The position numbers and the translations under genes were made by a program. Shown piece by piece: positions 50,792 to 60,992 of a stretch of 64,000 nt of DNA. The stretch is from DATLED01 sp963750255 (lineage in GTDB: Bacteria > Actinomycetota > Acidimicrobiia > Acidimicrobiales > CADCTF01). The stretch lies in contig CAVVPZ010000006.1 of assembly GCA_963750255.1 (NCBI GenBank), positions 62,001 through 126,000 of the forward strand, in the 5' to 3' direction. The notes under the pieces are model-generated. The model was not told where the DNA came from. It saw only the letters and a list, made by a program, of their open reading frames with translations, and did not search any database. How positions within the stretch are numbered: the first letter of the stretch is position 1; the number at the start of each line of letters is the position of its first letter.

Positions 50792-52291
50792 TCAGGCTTC
50801 GACGGTGATGGCGGAGATCGTGACCCGGTTGTCTTCGCCGAGCTTGGTCAGCCACACCAGCACGGACCGGCCGTTGTGACCCTTCTCGCCGAGTTCGAAC
50901 GTCGCGTTGCCGTCGATGTTGCCGTGTTCGGCGACGGCCTCGCCCCACCCGGCCAGGTCGGTGGCGTCACCGGTGCCGACGTAGATGCGGGCGCTCCACC
51001 CCGTGGTGTCGGAGGCGACCTTGACGCGGCGAACGTCGGCGTCGGCGCCGAGGTCGACGATGATCCCGAGGCCGTTCTTGAGCCCGCCGAAGGCGCGGGT
51101 GTTGTAGCGATCGGTGCGCCATGTCGTCGATGGGTCGCCGTCGAGGACGGCGCCGGTCCGCTCCTCGTTCTCGACCGGGGGTTGACCCTGGGGATCGAAG
51201 CTCCGGGCGCCACTGAGCGCCACGGGGGAGAGCGCGGCGGCGTCGGTGCCGGCGGGGCGGCGCAACAAATTCGGTCCCACGTCCGAGCGACTGAGCACGA
51301 CGGCCACGACGAGGAGGGCCACGGCGGCGGCGACGATCACGGCCGCCGGCACCAGCCACGAGCGCTCGGTCTGGCTGAACGACGGGGCTACGCCCGCTGG
51401 TGGCGTGGGGTCGCGGACCACGGCGGGCACGGCGTCGTCGCCGAGGTCGACACCCTGGAGTGCCCCGGCAAGGTCGGAGGCCGATGCGTAGCGCGCCAGC
51501 GGGTCGCGCGCCATCGCTCGAAGTACCACAGCCTCGAGGGCGCGGGGAATCCCGGCGCGGATCTGACGGGGGCGGAGGAGTTCCCCATGGACGTGGGCCA
51601 TCGCCGTCGACAGGTCGGTTTCGCCGCTGAAGGGTGCTCGCCCGGTGAGGACCTCGTAGAGGACGACGCCGAGGGCGTACACGTCGGAGCGGGCTGTCGG
51701 CTCACGCCCTTCGACTTGTTCGGGCGAGAGGTACTTGGCCGTGCCCATCAAGGCCCCTGGTTGGGTCAGGTCGCCGCCATCCTCGGTTGCGGCGTGAGCG
51801 ATTCCGAAGTCGGCCACCTTGACCCGCACCGGCAGGCCCGGCTCGCTGTCGCAGATGAGGATGTTGGCCGGCTTCACGTCGCGGTGGACGAGGCCCGATT
51901 GGTGCGCGTGGTGCAGTGCCCGGGCCACCTGGATGCCGATGTCGCGGGCCAAGGCGGGAGGCAGGCTGCCGCCCTCGTCGTCGATCATGGAGCGCAGCGT
52001 GCGTCCGCGCACCAACTCCATCACGATGAAGGCAGCGTCGCCGTCTTCGCCGGTGTCGAACGTCGCGACGACGTTGGGATGGCTGAGCCGGGCGGCGGCG
52101 ACCGCTTCACGCCGGAATCGCTCGAGGAACGACTCGTTGGCGGCGAGGTGGGGATAGAGGATCTTCACCGCGACCGGCCGGGTGAGGACGTCGTCGATCC
52201 CTTCCCACACCTCGGCCATCCCGCCCCTGGCCAACGGGGTGACGAGCCGGTACCGGGCGTGTAGAAGCTGCCCGGACTCGACTGCGCTCAC
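50792..52291 (-). CDS. Ser/Thr protein kinase with membrane anchor and extracellular discoidin-like domain
   Basis: 499 residues. Catalytic set is complete: Gly loop LARGGMAEVWEG, Lys in RPVAVKILYPHLA, loop GLVHRDVKPANILICDSE, and VKVADFGIAHA. Activation segment TQPGALMGTAKYLSPEQVEG. One membrane helix (WLVPAAVIVAAAVALLVVAV) leads to an external domain DGDPSTTWRTDRYNTRAFGG, GLGIIVDLGADADVRRVKVA, typical of F5/8-type folds. In mycobacterial MviN/Rv3910 a pseudokinase plus such a domain is fused to MurJ; here the kinase is separate and looks active. 16 bases upstream of the sigma factor gene, downstream of degV. Confidence 0.9.
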   Translation of the reverse strand: MSAVESGQLLHARYRLVTPLARGGMAEVWEGIDDVLTRPVAVKILYPHLAANESFLERFRREAVAAARLSHPNVVATFDTGEDGDAAFIVMELVRGRTLRSMIDDEGGSLPPALARDIGIQVARALHHAHQSGLVHRDVKPANILICDSEPGLPVRVKVADFGIAHAATEDGGDLTQPGALMGTAKYLSPEQVEGREPTARSDVYALGVVLYEVLTGRAPFSGETDLSTAMAHVHGELLRPRQIRAGIPRALEAVVLRAMARDPLARYASASDLAGALQGVDLGDDAVPAVVRDPTPPAGVAPSFSQTERSWLVPAAVIVAAAVALLVVAVVLSRSDVGPNLLRRPAGTDAAALSPVALSGARSFDPQGQPPVENEERTGAVLDGDPSTTWRTDRYNTRAFGGLKNGLGIIVDLGADADVRRVKVASDTTGWSARIYVGTGDATDLAGWGEAVAEHGNIDGNATFELGEKGHNGRSVLVWLTKLGEDNRVTISAITVEA

Positions 52292-52319
52292 AGCTGGTCC
52301 CTTCCAGTCCCGGCCGTAT

Positions 52320-53156
52320 TCAGGAGGCGAGCTGGAAGGTCACGCCCATGGTTCGGGGTCCGCCATGGGCCCCGATCACGGCCCCGAGGTCGCCGACCAC
52401 GATCTGCTCGCGGGGGAAGTGCTCGCCGAGCAGGTCGAGCATCTCGTTGACGTCTGGCGCGGCGCCGTGCATCACGGCGAGGTTCTCGATGGGCCCGGCC
52501 GCCTTGACCTTGTCGGCCAGGTAGCGGAGGGACTTCGACCGCGTGCGCTGCTTCGCCTCCTGCTCGACCTTGCCCCCGGTGATGTCGATGATCGGTTTGA
52601 TCGACAGCATCGATCCGAGCATCGCCTGGGCGCCGCCGATGCGCCCGCCCTTCTTGAGGTTCTCGAGGGTGTCGAGGGCGGCATAGGTGCGGGTCCGGGG
52701 GATGCGGGCCTCGACTTCGGCCACGACGGCGTCGAGGTCTTTGCCCCGCTCCGCGGTCCGAGCGGCCGAGAGGCACAGGTTGCCGAGCCCCATGGTGAGG
52801 GTGCGCGAGTCGATCACCCGCACCGGGAAGTCGGTGACGGATCGGGCCGCCAACTCGGCGGCTTGGAAGGTCGCCGACAGGTCGGCCGACAAGTTGATGC
52901 ACACCGCACCCTCGGCGCCGTCGGCCGCCGCGGCGCGAAAGGCGGCCTCGAAGGCGCCGGGCGACGGTGCTGCGGTCTCGGGTAGGACGGGGGACGAGTC
53001 GCATCGCTTCCAGAACTCGGCGGGCGTCAGATCTCGCCGGTCGACGAACTCGTCGGCGCCGAATCGGATCGTGAGCGGTACCACGGTGATGTGGTGCTGG
53101 GCCTCGAGGTCGGGCGGCAGGTCACAGGAGCTGTCGGTGATGATGCGGATGGTCAT
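52320..53156 (-). CDS. DegV family protein (fatty-acid binding)
   Basis: 278 residues. MTIRIITDSSCDLPPDLEAQ (the DSXXDLP motif), then SPGAFEAAFRAAAADGAEGA, CINLSADLSATFQAAELAAR (S-X-X-L-S-X-T-X-Q motif) and VRVIDSRTLTMGLGNLCLSA. DegV/FakB proteins bind fatty acids and present them to a kinase for phosphorylation. No FakA kinase gene is in this window. Located between murJ and the Ser/Thr kinase. Confidence 0.88.
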   Translation of the reverse strand: MTIRIITDSSCDLPPDLEAQHHITVVPLTIRFGADEFVDRRDLTPAEFWKRCDSSPVLPETAAPSPGAFEAAFRAAAADGAEGAVCINLSADLSATFQAAELAARSVTDFPVRVIDSRTLTMGLGNLCLSAARTAERGKDLDAVVAEVEARIPRTRTYAALDTLENLKKGGRIGGAQAMLGSMLSIKPIIDITGGKVEQEAKQRTRSKSLRYLADKVKAAGPIENLAVMHGAAPDVNEMLDLLGEHFPREQIVVGDLGAVIGAHGGPRTMGVTFQLAS

Positions 53157-53174
53157 GAGGAGTGGGTTGCCCTT

Positions 53175-53528
53175 CTATCGCCGTTCGGCGGTGGCGGTCG
53201 CTTGCACGTCATACCAGTCCTTGGTCGCCGCGAACCGATCGAGCAGGAACGAGCGCGCCTGCTTGTGCACGACGACGTGGACCTGGTTGGACGCGTTGAT
53301 CTCGCAGGTGACGACCTCGACCGACTGCTTGGCTGCCTCGGTCTTGCAGGCGTCGTCGAGCGTGGCCTGGGTGTTGGCGTCGCGAAGCCGGAACGACGCT
53401 TCGTTGGCCACCTCGTGTGCGGCGTCGTCGGCCTGGGCGCGGGCGATGAGCGGCGATCCGAGCTCCATCACCGCGCCACCGATCAGCACGATCCCGATGA
53501 GGATCTTGGCCAACCAGCCTGTGATCAC
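53175..53528 (-). CDS. TadE-like small exported protein
   Basis: 117 residues; LAKILIGIVLIGGAVMELGS is a membrane anchor, followed by RAQADDAAHEVANEASFRLR, a helical TadE-like segment, and a beta-rich tail (VVTCEINASNQVHVVVHKQA). Two Cys (DDACKTE, VVTCEIN) may pair. ATG overlaps the murJ stop by 4 bases. Function unknown; pseudopilin-like. Confidence 0.6.
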   Translation of the reverse strand: MITGWLAKILIGIVLIGGAVMELGSPLIARAQADDAAHEVANEASFRLRDANTQATLDDACKTEAAKQSVEVVTCEINASNQVHVVVHKQARSFLLDRFAATKDWYDVQATATAERR

Positions 53529-55130
53529 CCACGCCTCCTGAAGGTCAACAACGATCGGATTTCGCTGACGCCGAACAAGCGACAGGTGCCGAGATAGACG
53601 GTAACACCGGCCCCCGCGGCCACTCCGACACGTACGGCTGCTCCCAGTCCGGCCCGGCCGAGTGGGGCCGTGAGGGCGTGGACGGTCAGCACCAGCCCGG
53701 CCATCACCGCGCTGGCGGCGAGGACTCTGGCCACGGATCGAGCGATTTCACCGAGGGGAAAACCCCCGATGCGTCGGCGGAGGTCGACCACGGCGGCCGC
53801 CGTGCCTGACGCGTACGCGAGGGCAAACGCCAACCCCAGACCGCTGACTCCCATCGCCGGATAGAGCACCAACGCGGCGACGATGTTGACCCCGTTCTCG
53901 ACGAGGTAGAGGAAGAACAGGGTCCGCGTGTTCTGCATGGCCTGGTAGGTCGAGGTGAGGAACAACCACACGCTGTACGCCGGGAGCCCGAGCGCCATGA
54001 GCGCGAGGGTGGCCGCCACCCGGCCGGCACCGGCGCCCCCGAGCGCCCCGTGCTCGAGGAGCATCGACACCAACGGGCGGGCCAACACGACGTAGCCGAC
54101 CGCAGCCGGGATCAGGAGCGCGGCGATCGACCGGATCCCGACGCTCAACTGGCCGCGGAACCCGTCGATGTCGTCGGCCGCCCATCGGTCGGCCAGTTCG
54201 GGCTGAACCGCAGAGATGATCGACACCGAGACCACCCCGTGGGGGAGGAGAAAGATCGTGAAGGTCAAGAAGTACACGGTCACATCGCCGGGTCGGCCAT
54301 TGGCGAGCACGTTCACCACGAACAGGGCGCCCTGGTTGGCGACCACGAAGGCGACGGTCCAACCCGACAGGCGAAGGATGGTGCGCACGGCCGGGTGCCC
54401 CGGCTGCCACACGAAGCGCACGTGGCGGCGAATCGTGCGAAGGGGGAACTGGGCCAGCGCCATGGCCGCGACCCCCGCCGTGGTGCCCACGCCGAGCAGC
54501 AGGAGTGCTCCCGTGTCGCGCCCGACAGCGCCGAGCGACCGGGTCCCGACCACCGACGGATAGGCCAGGAACACCCCGATCACGACCAGGTTGTTGAGGA
54601 CGGGGGCGAACATCGGGGCCGCGAACCGGCGTCGGGCCCGGAGGAGCGCCGTCGTCATGCTGATCATCCCGTAGAAGAAGACCTGGGGCAGCGAAGAGCC
54701 GCAGCAGGTCGGTGGCGACGGCGACCTGCTCGCGTCCGACTTCGGCGCCTGCCCGCAACGTGTAGAGCCGGATGAACCACGGGGCGACGACCACGAAGAC
54801 GGCGGCGAGCACGGCGGAGGCCACCAACCCCAGGGTGAGCACGGCCGACACCGCTCGCCAACCGTGGGTCTCGTCGCCGTCGACGTCCTCTCGGCGGAGT
54901 TCGCGTACGAACACCGGCAGGAGCGTCCCGGACAGCACGCCGCCCAGGATCAGCTCATAGATGATGTTGGGTGTGTTGTTGGCCAGCGTGTAGGTGTCGG
55001 CCAGCCGGCCCGCACCCAGGGCGTACGCAAAAGCGAAGATCTTTCCGAACCCGGTGACCCGAGACAAGGCGGTGCCTGCGGCCTGGACGGCGGTCGATCG
55101 GGCCAGGCCGGGTGCCTCGGGCGAGGTCAC
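53525..55130 (-). CDS. murJ: Lipid II flippase MurJ, one frame shift
   Basis: GTG start overlaps the DUF6049 stop (GTGA). ALSRVTGFGKIFAFAYALGA, ADTYTLANNTPNIIYELILG, GGVLSGTLLPVFVRELRRED give the MviN start; a +1 shift near 54690 separates LLRLFA from VFFYGMISMTTALLRARRRF; later helices FLTFTIFLLPHGVVSVSIIS and VENGVNIVAALVLYPAMGVS. About 14 helices. Flips lipid II to the outer face. It ends SLLTFRRRG with no kinase-like or extracellular extension, unlike mycobacterial MviN; those modules are in a separate gene at 50.8 kb. Confidence 0.92.
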
Positions 55131-57122
55131 GAGGCGGGGACGAGCCGGCGAGACCGACGTCCCCTGAGGTGGTTGCCCCACCACACGACCAGGAAGAGTC
55201 CAGCGCCGATCGACAGCGCGGTGCCGACGCCACTGATCGCCGTCGAGCGAACCGTGAACCGGCTCTCGTCGAGAAGGAGCCCACCCGGCGTCTCGAGCCG
55301 TACCCGCAGGGGGAACGACCCCGACGACTGCGCCCGCACCGTGAACTGGCTCGTGGTGTTGTCGCGGTCGAGGGCCAGCTCGTGGCGATCACCGGCGGGG
55401 AAGTCGAGGGTGTCGCTGACGACCCGCAGCACCGCCTTGACCGGGTAGCCGAGCTGGTTGGTGATGGTGACGGGGATCTCGCCCTCTCGGGCGGTGAGGG
55501 TGATCGAGCGACTCTTGGGCATGGCCACGCCCGCTACCTGCGTGTTGATCTGTTCGTTGACACCGGCGAGGTAGCGGGTGCGGTCGCGGCTGCGGAGGTC
55601 GCCCGACTCGACGGCCAACAAGGTGCGGTCGAGGCGGAGGAGCACCGCAGCCGCCTTGGGGTTGGCTGGGTCGAGGGCCGACGCGAAGGCGTCGATGCGG
55701 GCTCTCATGGACCGGATCGCTCCTCCAGGCAGGCCCAGCGGGGGGGCGCTGCCCTCGGGGGCGGCGGCGATCCGCCGCACGAGCGGTTTCGACCCGGCCG
55801 GGGCGACGGCAGCGAAGAACTGGTCGATCGTCGCCGCTCGGAGGATGGGACTGGTCGCCAGGCCGTCGAGGTATGCACCCACGAAGGCGGGGCGCGGTTC
55901 CCAGCCTCGACCGGGGCTCACGACGGCGCCGCGGGCGCTTTGGCCGGGGTCGTCGTTGTAGAGCACGGCCAAGTCGGCCAAGAGGTGCTGGGCGGCCAGC
56001 ACCGGGTCGGCCTCGTTGAAATGGGCGGTCAAGGACTCGTCGGCCATGGCCGCGTCCATCGGCTCGCGTCCGTCGAGCTGAAAGGTGTTGGTCAACGTGG
56101 TGTTGCGGGTCACCGGCTCGAGCAGCGACTCCGGCACGATGAGGTGGTCGACCATCTGATCGACGCGGAGATGGTCGAGAGCGGCTGCGTCGAGGCGCTC
56201 GTCGACCAACCGAGTCGTGAGAGTTGGGGCGGTGCCGAACCGCGCCCGGAGGACCTCGGTGCCAGCGGCGATCTGTCGCATCGACTCGCCAGCGAGGCCG
56301 GCGTCGATCAGCGACGTGAGGTTGGTGGGCACGAACGTGCCGCCGAGCACCTGGTGGACTGCGTCCCCGCCTTGGCCTTGGGTCAAGGTGGCCAACGTCG
56401 CCCGGTCGGCGTCCCGAGGGCTCTCGGCCAGCGCCGCCACCGTTTCCGCGGTGGGCGACAAGGTCAGGGGCACCGGTTGGGCTGCCAGTGCGCCGGCCAA
56501 CTCCCCGAGCGCCTGGGCCCGGCTGTCGTCGAGGTTGACCGTGCCGTCGGGCTGCACCGCAGGTCGGGCGTGGATGGGCACCAGCGTGGCGACGGTGAGC
56601 GGGCCCCCGGTCAGGACGGAGGGAACCTCGATGAGGTGGGTGACAAAGGAGGCCACCGCCTTGCCTCCGCCGCGGGGTCGGAGATCGACTCGGACGGGGT
56701 AGACGCCGTCGACCCGCAGATCGGGGACGAAACTCACAACGCGGTTGCCCGCTCCGTCGGTCGGCGCGTCGAGGAGCGACACCACGATCGGCTCCAGCGC
56801 TCCCCGGCTACTCACCCGGCCATCGACCGTCGACAGGAACGCAGTGCGGTTGGCCAGCTTCCCGAACACCGTGACGGCCAGTTCGAGTTGGTCGGGGGTC
56901 GTGGTCTGGATCTCGACGCTGATGGTGAAGGGTTGTCCTGGTGTCCACCATGTCGTCTGCGAGGCGAGGCTGAGCCGCGCCTGTCGGCGTCTGAGCACCG
57001 GCGGGCGTCGTCGTCGCCCCCGGCCCCGCCGCGACCACGAGCACCAAGAGCACGACGAGCACGGCCCCGACGTGGGTCACGGTCGGCAGCAGGCGGGACC
57101 GACGGGCTCCTGCGTCAGGCAT
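55127..57122 (-). CDS. DUF6049 membrane-anchored extracellular protein, one frame shift
   Basis: N-terminal hydrophobic segment (THVGAVLVVLLVLVVAAGPG), then beta-rich domains (FTISVEIQTTTPDQLELAVT, VSFVPDLRVDGVYPVRVDLR) and a large helical part (QVLGGTFVPTNLTSLIDAGL), ending in an Ig-like region (RSITLTAREGEIPVTITNQL) and a terminal helix ISGVGTALSIGAGLFLVVWW. This is the protein upstream of murJ in actinobacteria (Rv3909 position). A +1 shift near 56990 joins the signal region to the rest; length 3n+1. Overlaps the GNAT gene by 8 bases and murJ by 4. Confidence 0.85.
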
Positions 57123-57840
57123 CGAGGTCGCGGGCGAGCACCGAGAGCCCCGACGGCTCGCGTCGGAAGCCGATGCGCTCATAGAGGGCCAGCGCCCCCT
57201 CGTTGGCCAACTGGGTGTTGACCATGGCTCGATCGCACCGCCATCTCCGCAACCAGCGCAACCCGTCGGCGACGAGGATGGTGCCCAGGCCCTCGCGTTG
57301 GCGGGCGGGATCGACGGCCAGGCGTTGGAGATAGCCCCGTCGCCCGGCCCGCCCGGTGATGGCGTAGCCGATCACCGTCTCTTGCCCGTCGATCGCGATC
57401 CGGAAGCGGGTGTGGGGCGTGGCTGCGAGCGCCTCGTCGAGTCCGGTGTCGTCGAGGCGCCAGAACGGCTCGAAGGCCAGTTGGTCGAGCGCGAGCACGC
57501 CATCGCGGTCACGTCGGTTCGCCCGGCGTAGCAACCCCTCGGGTGGCTCGACGCCGGCCGAAGCGTGGAGGTCGTGGGAGAGGAGATGGAGGTGTTCGGT
57601 GACGGCAAAGCCAGCAGCGCGGAACGCGCTCTGCTCGCTCGGGCTCAGGGCCCCCGTCACGACCCGCCGGTACCCCTGGCGGGAGAGCGTCCGCAGGCAG
57701 CGCCGCACGAAGTCGGCCGACGGGAGGGGAGCGCCGGGCACCGGGTTGAGGTAGGCGATTTCCGAGCTGCCGCGCCAAGGCCCGACCCGGAGCCGCTCAC
57801 GGCCCGATTCCATCACCTTCGTCGTGCTGGTCACGCTCAC
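57115..57840 (-). CDS. GNAT-family N-acetyltransferase
   Basis: 241 residues. C-terminal GNAT core: GYAITGRAGRRGYLQRLAVD then ARQREGLGTILVADGLRWLR (Q/RXXGXG/A acetyl-CoA motif) and LYERIGFRREPSGLSVLARD. The N-terminal half (FVRRCLRTLSRQGYRRVVTG) is a diverged second GNAT-like unit. First gene of the minus-strand run leading to DUF6049 and murJ. Substrate unknown. Confidence 0.8.
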   Translation of the reverse strand: MSVTSTTKVMESGRERLRVGPWRGSSEIAYLNPVPGAPLPSADFVRRCLRTLSRQGYRRVVTGALSPSEQSAFRAAGFAVTEHLHLLSHDLHASAGVEPPEGLLRRANRRDRDGVLALDQLAFEPFWRLDDTGLDEALAATPHTRFRIAIDGQETVIGYAITGRAGRRGYLQRLAVDPARQREGLGTILVADGLRWLRRWRCDRAMVNTQLANEGALALYERIGFRREPSGLSVLARDLDA

Positions 57841-57979
57841 GTCGAAAGCGGAGGTTAGGGCAGCGCTGACCCCCGAACGCGGTCGTCCCGCCCGTCAATG
57901 CGGTCCCATTTGTCGGACATTCGGCGCTGATGGCCGAGTGCGGCTCAATCTCGGGCCCTCCCGCTCCGATGTTGAGGGC

Positions 57980-59064
57980 ATGCTCGATCTCAACGAGCTG
58001 CTCCGTTTCACCGTGGAGCAGCGCGGCTCCGACCTCCACGTCAAGGTCGGTTCGACCCCATACGTCCGTGTCGACGGTCATCTGACGCCGGCTCCGTTCG
58101 CCTTCGTGTCCCCTGCAGACACCGAGCGGATGGCCTTTTCGATCATGTCCAAGGACCGGGCCGACGAGTTCGAAGCCGGCAACGAGGCCGACTTCGCCCA
58201 CAGCGTCTCTGGCCTCGGTCGCTTCCGCGTCAACGTGTTCCGCCAGCGCGGGTCGGTCGGCCTGGTCTTTCGCCGGGTGCTTCCGGGCACACCGTCGTTC
58301 GAGTCGCTCGGGCTGCCTCCCGTGGTACGGCGGCTGGCCGACGAGCCCCGGGGGATGGTCCTGGTCACCGGTCCGACCGGTTCGGGCAAGACCACGACCA
58401 TGGCGTCCATGATCGACCACATCAACGAGACGCGCTCGGTCAACATCGTCACGGTCGAGGACCCGATCGAGGTGCTGCACCCCGACAAGCTGTCGCTCGT
58501 CAACCAGCGAGAGATCGGCACCGACACCACCGACTACGCGTCGGCCATGCGCCGGGTGCTGCGCCAAGACCCAGACGTGATCTTCATCGGCGAGATGCGC
58601 GACCCCGAGACGGTGTGGGCGGCCCTGGCCGCGGCCGAGACCGGCCACCTGGTGATCTCGACGCTCCACACGACCAACGCCACCGAGACCGTCAACCGGA
58701 TCGTCGACTTCTTCCCGCCTTTCCAGCAAAAGCAGATCCGCCTCGACGCTGGCGGCCTCGCTGCGCGGTGTCGTGTCGCAGCGGCTGCTCGAGCGGGCCG
58801 ATGGCACGGGCCGCATCCCGACGACCGAGGTGATGGTGATGACGGGCCGGGTATTCGACCGGATCATCGACCCGGACTCGCAGCACTCGATCGAAGAGGT
58901 CATCGCCGAGGGCGAGTACTACGGCATGCAGACCTTCGACCAGAGCCTGTTCAACCTCTACAAGAACGGGCTCGTCGCCCTGCCGCGACGCGCTCGCCGT
59001 GTGCTCGCACCCCCACGACTTCCGTCTGCTCTTGCAACAAGAGGGTCTGGCCACCAGCTTCTGA
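57980..59064 (+). CDS. PilT/type IV pilus retraction-type ATPase, two frame shifts
   Basis: LNELLRFTVEQRGSDLHVKV opens the PilT N-domain. Walker A MVLVTGPTGSGKTTTMASMI, Asp box NIVTVEDPIEVLHPDKLSLV, Walker B DPDVIFIGEMRDPETVWAAL, His box GHLVISTLHTTNATETVNRI. After +1 shifts near 58750 and 58983 it continues SLRGVVSQRLLERADGTGRI and ends DFRLLLQQEGLATSF. Length 3n+2. It would power pilus retraction or twitching, but no other pilus gene is nearby; several Actinobacteria have isolated PilT-like ATPases. Confidence 0.85.
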
Positions 59065-59096
59065 GGTCATCGATCCGACCAGTACCCTCGCTCCCC

Positions 59097-60491
59097 GTGG
59101 TTCCCGAGCGCCTCCTTCCCCTGATCGCCGAGACGCGCCCGCTGGCCGAGCGGTTCGCGGCGGGAGGATTCAGCCTCTATCTGGTCGGCGGCGTCGTGCG
59201 CGACGCGCTCCTGAACCGTCTGGGCGACGCCAAGGACCTGGACTTCACCACCGATGCCGACCCCGACGCCATCGAAGCCATCGTGCGTCCGTGGGCCGAC
59301 GCCGTGTGGGTGCAGGGCAAGCGGTTCGGCACGATCGGGGCCAAGCGGGGCGAGCGCACCTACGAGATCACCACCCACCGGGCCGAGGCCTACACGCCCG
59401 ACTCCCGCAAGCCCGACGTCGCTCTTCAGCGACTCGATCGAGGCCGACCTCTCGCGGCGCGACTTCACCGTCAACGCCATGGCGCTGCGCCTGGGCGGCG
59501 CCGACGGCGACCTCGAGCTGGTCGACCCCTTCGGCGGCGCCGTCGATCTCGCCACCGGACGGCTGCGCACCCCGCTGGCGCCGGAGGAGTCCTTCAGCGA
59601 CGACCCGCTCCGGATGCTCCGGGCGGCTCGGTTCGTGCGCGGCTACGGCCTGGTGCCCGACGAGGACCTGGTCGCCGCCGTCGACCCGACTGCACGACGC
59701 GGCTCGAGATCGTCTCGGCCGAACGCATCCGCGACGAACTCGACAAGTTGATGGTGGTGGCCGATCCCGGACCGGGACTGTGGTTCCTGACCACGACCGG
59801 CCTCGCCGGCGAGTTCCTCCCTGAGCTGCCCGCCCTGGGCCTCGAACAGGACCCGATCCACCGCCACAAGGACGTGCTGGCCCACACCATCGCCGTCGTC
59901 GCAGAAGACCTCGCCCGACCGCATCCTCCGGCTCGCCGCGCTGTTCCACGACGTGGGCAAGCCGAAGACCCGCTCCATCGGCGCGCACGGCGTGTCGTTC
60001 CACCACCACGAGGTGGTCGGCGCCCGCATGACCCGCGATCGCATGCGGGCCCTGCGCTACCCGGTCGACGACATCGAGGCTGTCACGAAGCTCGTCGAGC
60101 TGCACCTGCGCTTCCACACCTACAAGATGGGATGGACCGACAGCGCCGTGCGCCGCTACGTGCGCGACGCCGGGCCGCTGCTCGGCGAACTCAACGAGCT
60201 CACGCGCTGCGACTGCACCACGCGGAACAAGCGTCAGGGCCGACGAGTTGGCCCGACGCATGGACCACCTCGAGATCCGGATCGCCGAGCTGCGCGAGCA
60301 GGAAGAACTCGATGCGATCCGTCCCGACCTCGACGGTCAGCGACGTGATGGACATCCTCGGCGTCAAGCCGGGTCCGGTCATCGGCCAGGCGCTCGCCTA
60401 CCTCCTCGAGGTGCGGATGGAGGAGGGCCCGCTCGAGCGCGACGAGGCCGTGGATCGGCTGCGTACGTGGTGGGCCGACCAGCCCTCGTGA
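59097..60491 (+). CDS. cca: CCA-adding tRNA nucleotidyltransferase, multiple frame shifts
   Basis: GTG start. Head domain FSLYLVGGVVRDALLNRLGD and AKDLDFTTDADPDAIEAIVR hold the G-G-V-V-R-D and D-X-D metal motifs; SRRDFTVNAMALRLGGADGD and EESFSDDPLRMLRAARFVRG follow in a shifted frame; an HD domain (ALFHDVGKPKTRSIGAHGVS) and the end DVMDILGVKPGPVIGQALAY complete it. Six +1 shifts (near 59418, 59687, 59700, 59910, 60235 and 60340) are needed; six together keep length 3n. Adds or repairs CCA on tRNA, needed because the tRNA-Ile here lacks encoded CCA. Position matches pcnA of mycobacteria. Confidence 0.9.
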   Translation: MVPERLLPLIAETRPLAERFAAGGFSLYLVGGVVRDALLNRLGDAKDLDFTTDADPDAIEAIVRPWADAVWVQGKRFGTIGAKRGERTYEITTHRAEAYTPDSRKPDVALQRLDRGRPLAARLHRQRHGAAPGRRRRRPRAGRPLRRRRRSRHRTAAHPAGAGGVLQRRPAPDAPGGSVRARLRPGARRGPGRRRRPDCTTRLEIVSAERIRDELDKLMVVADPGPGLWFLTTTGLAGEFLPELPALGLEQDPIHRHKDVLAHTIAVVAEDLARPHPPARRAVPRRGQAEDPLHRRARRVVPPPRGGRRPHDPRSHAGPALPGRRHRGCHEARRAAPALPHLQDGMDRQRRAPLRARRRAAARRTQRAHALRLHHAEQASGPTSWPDAWTTSRSGSPSCASRKNSMRSVPTSTVSDVMDILGVKPGPVIGQALAYLLEVRMEEGPLERDEAVDRLRTWWADQPS

Positions 60492-60538
60492 TCGGCTGGG
60501 CCCGACGCGGCCGACCGCCGCGGGCCTACGGTGAACCC

Positions 60539-60985
60539 ATGAGCGAGTCCATCGAACGGGCCCGGCAACACCGGGCCGGGCTGCGAGCCACGATCGATCG
60601 GGTCGAGCGATCCTTGGCCACCGCCGCCCATGGGCGGGTCGGGGCATGGTCGGCCGATCTCCGCAAAGACCTGACGGAGTTGTCCGACGCTCTCGATCAA
60701 CACATCGAGTTGTCCGAGTCGCCCGACGGTCTGCTCTCCGACATCGCCGAAGCCGCCCCCCGCCTCGCCCATCGTGTGGCCCAGGCAAAGGACGACCACG
60801 TGGTGCTGCGGGCGGCGGTGTTCCATGCGCTCGAGGGTCTTCCCCCCGGCGACGGCGGCGAGGCAGGCGTGGTGTCGGCCCGGGACCGGGTCGTCGAGTT
60901 GTTGACGGCGCTCGTGCGCCACCGCCACCTCGGCGCCGACCTCGTCTACGAGGCTTACAACGTCGACATCGAAGCGGGCGACTGA
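60539..60985 (+). CDS. Helical protein, possible hemerythrin-like fold
   Basis: 148 residues from an ATG, almost entirely helical: RARQHRAGLRATIDRVERSL, DLRKDLTELSDALDQHIELS, LAHRVAQAKDDHVVLRAAVF, RDRVVELLTALVRHRHLGAD. His-rich helices at the usual spacing (DQHIE, AHR, DDH, RHRH) suggest a hemerythrin-like four-helix bundle, but the canonical HXXXH/HXXXE set is not clear. Follows cca by 47 bases. Function unknown. Confidence 0.55.
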   Translation: MSESIERARQHRAGLRATIDRVERSLATAAHGRVGAWSADLRKDLTELSDALDQHIELSESPDGLLSDIAEAAPRLAHRVAQAKDDHVVLRAAVFHALEGLPPGDGGEAGVVSARDRVVELLTALVRHRHLGADLVYEAYNVDIEAGD

Positions 60986-60992
60986 GCGAAGG

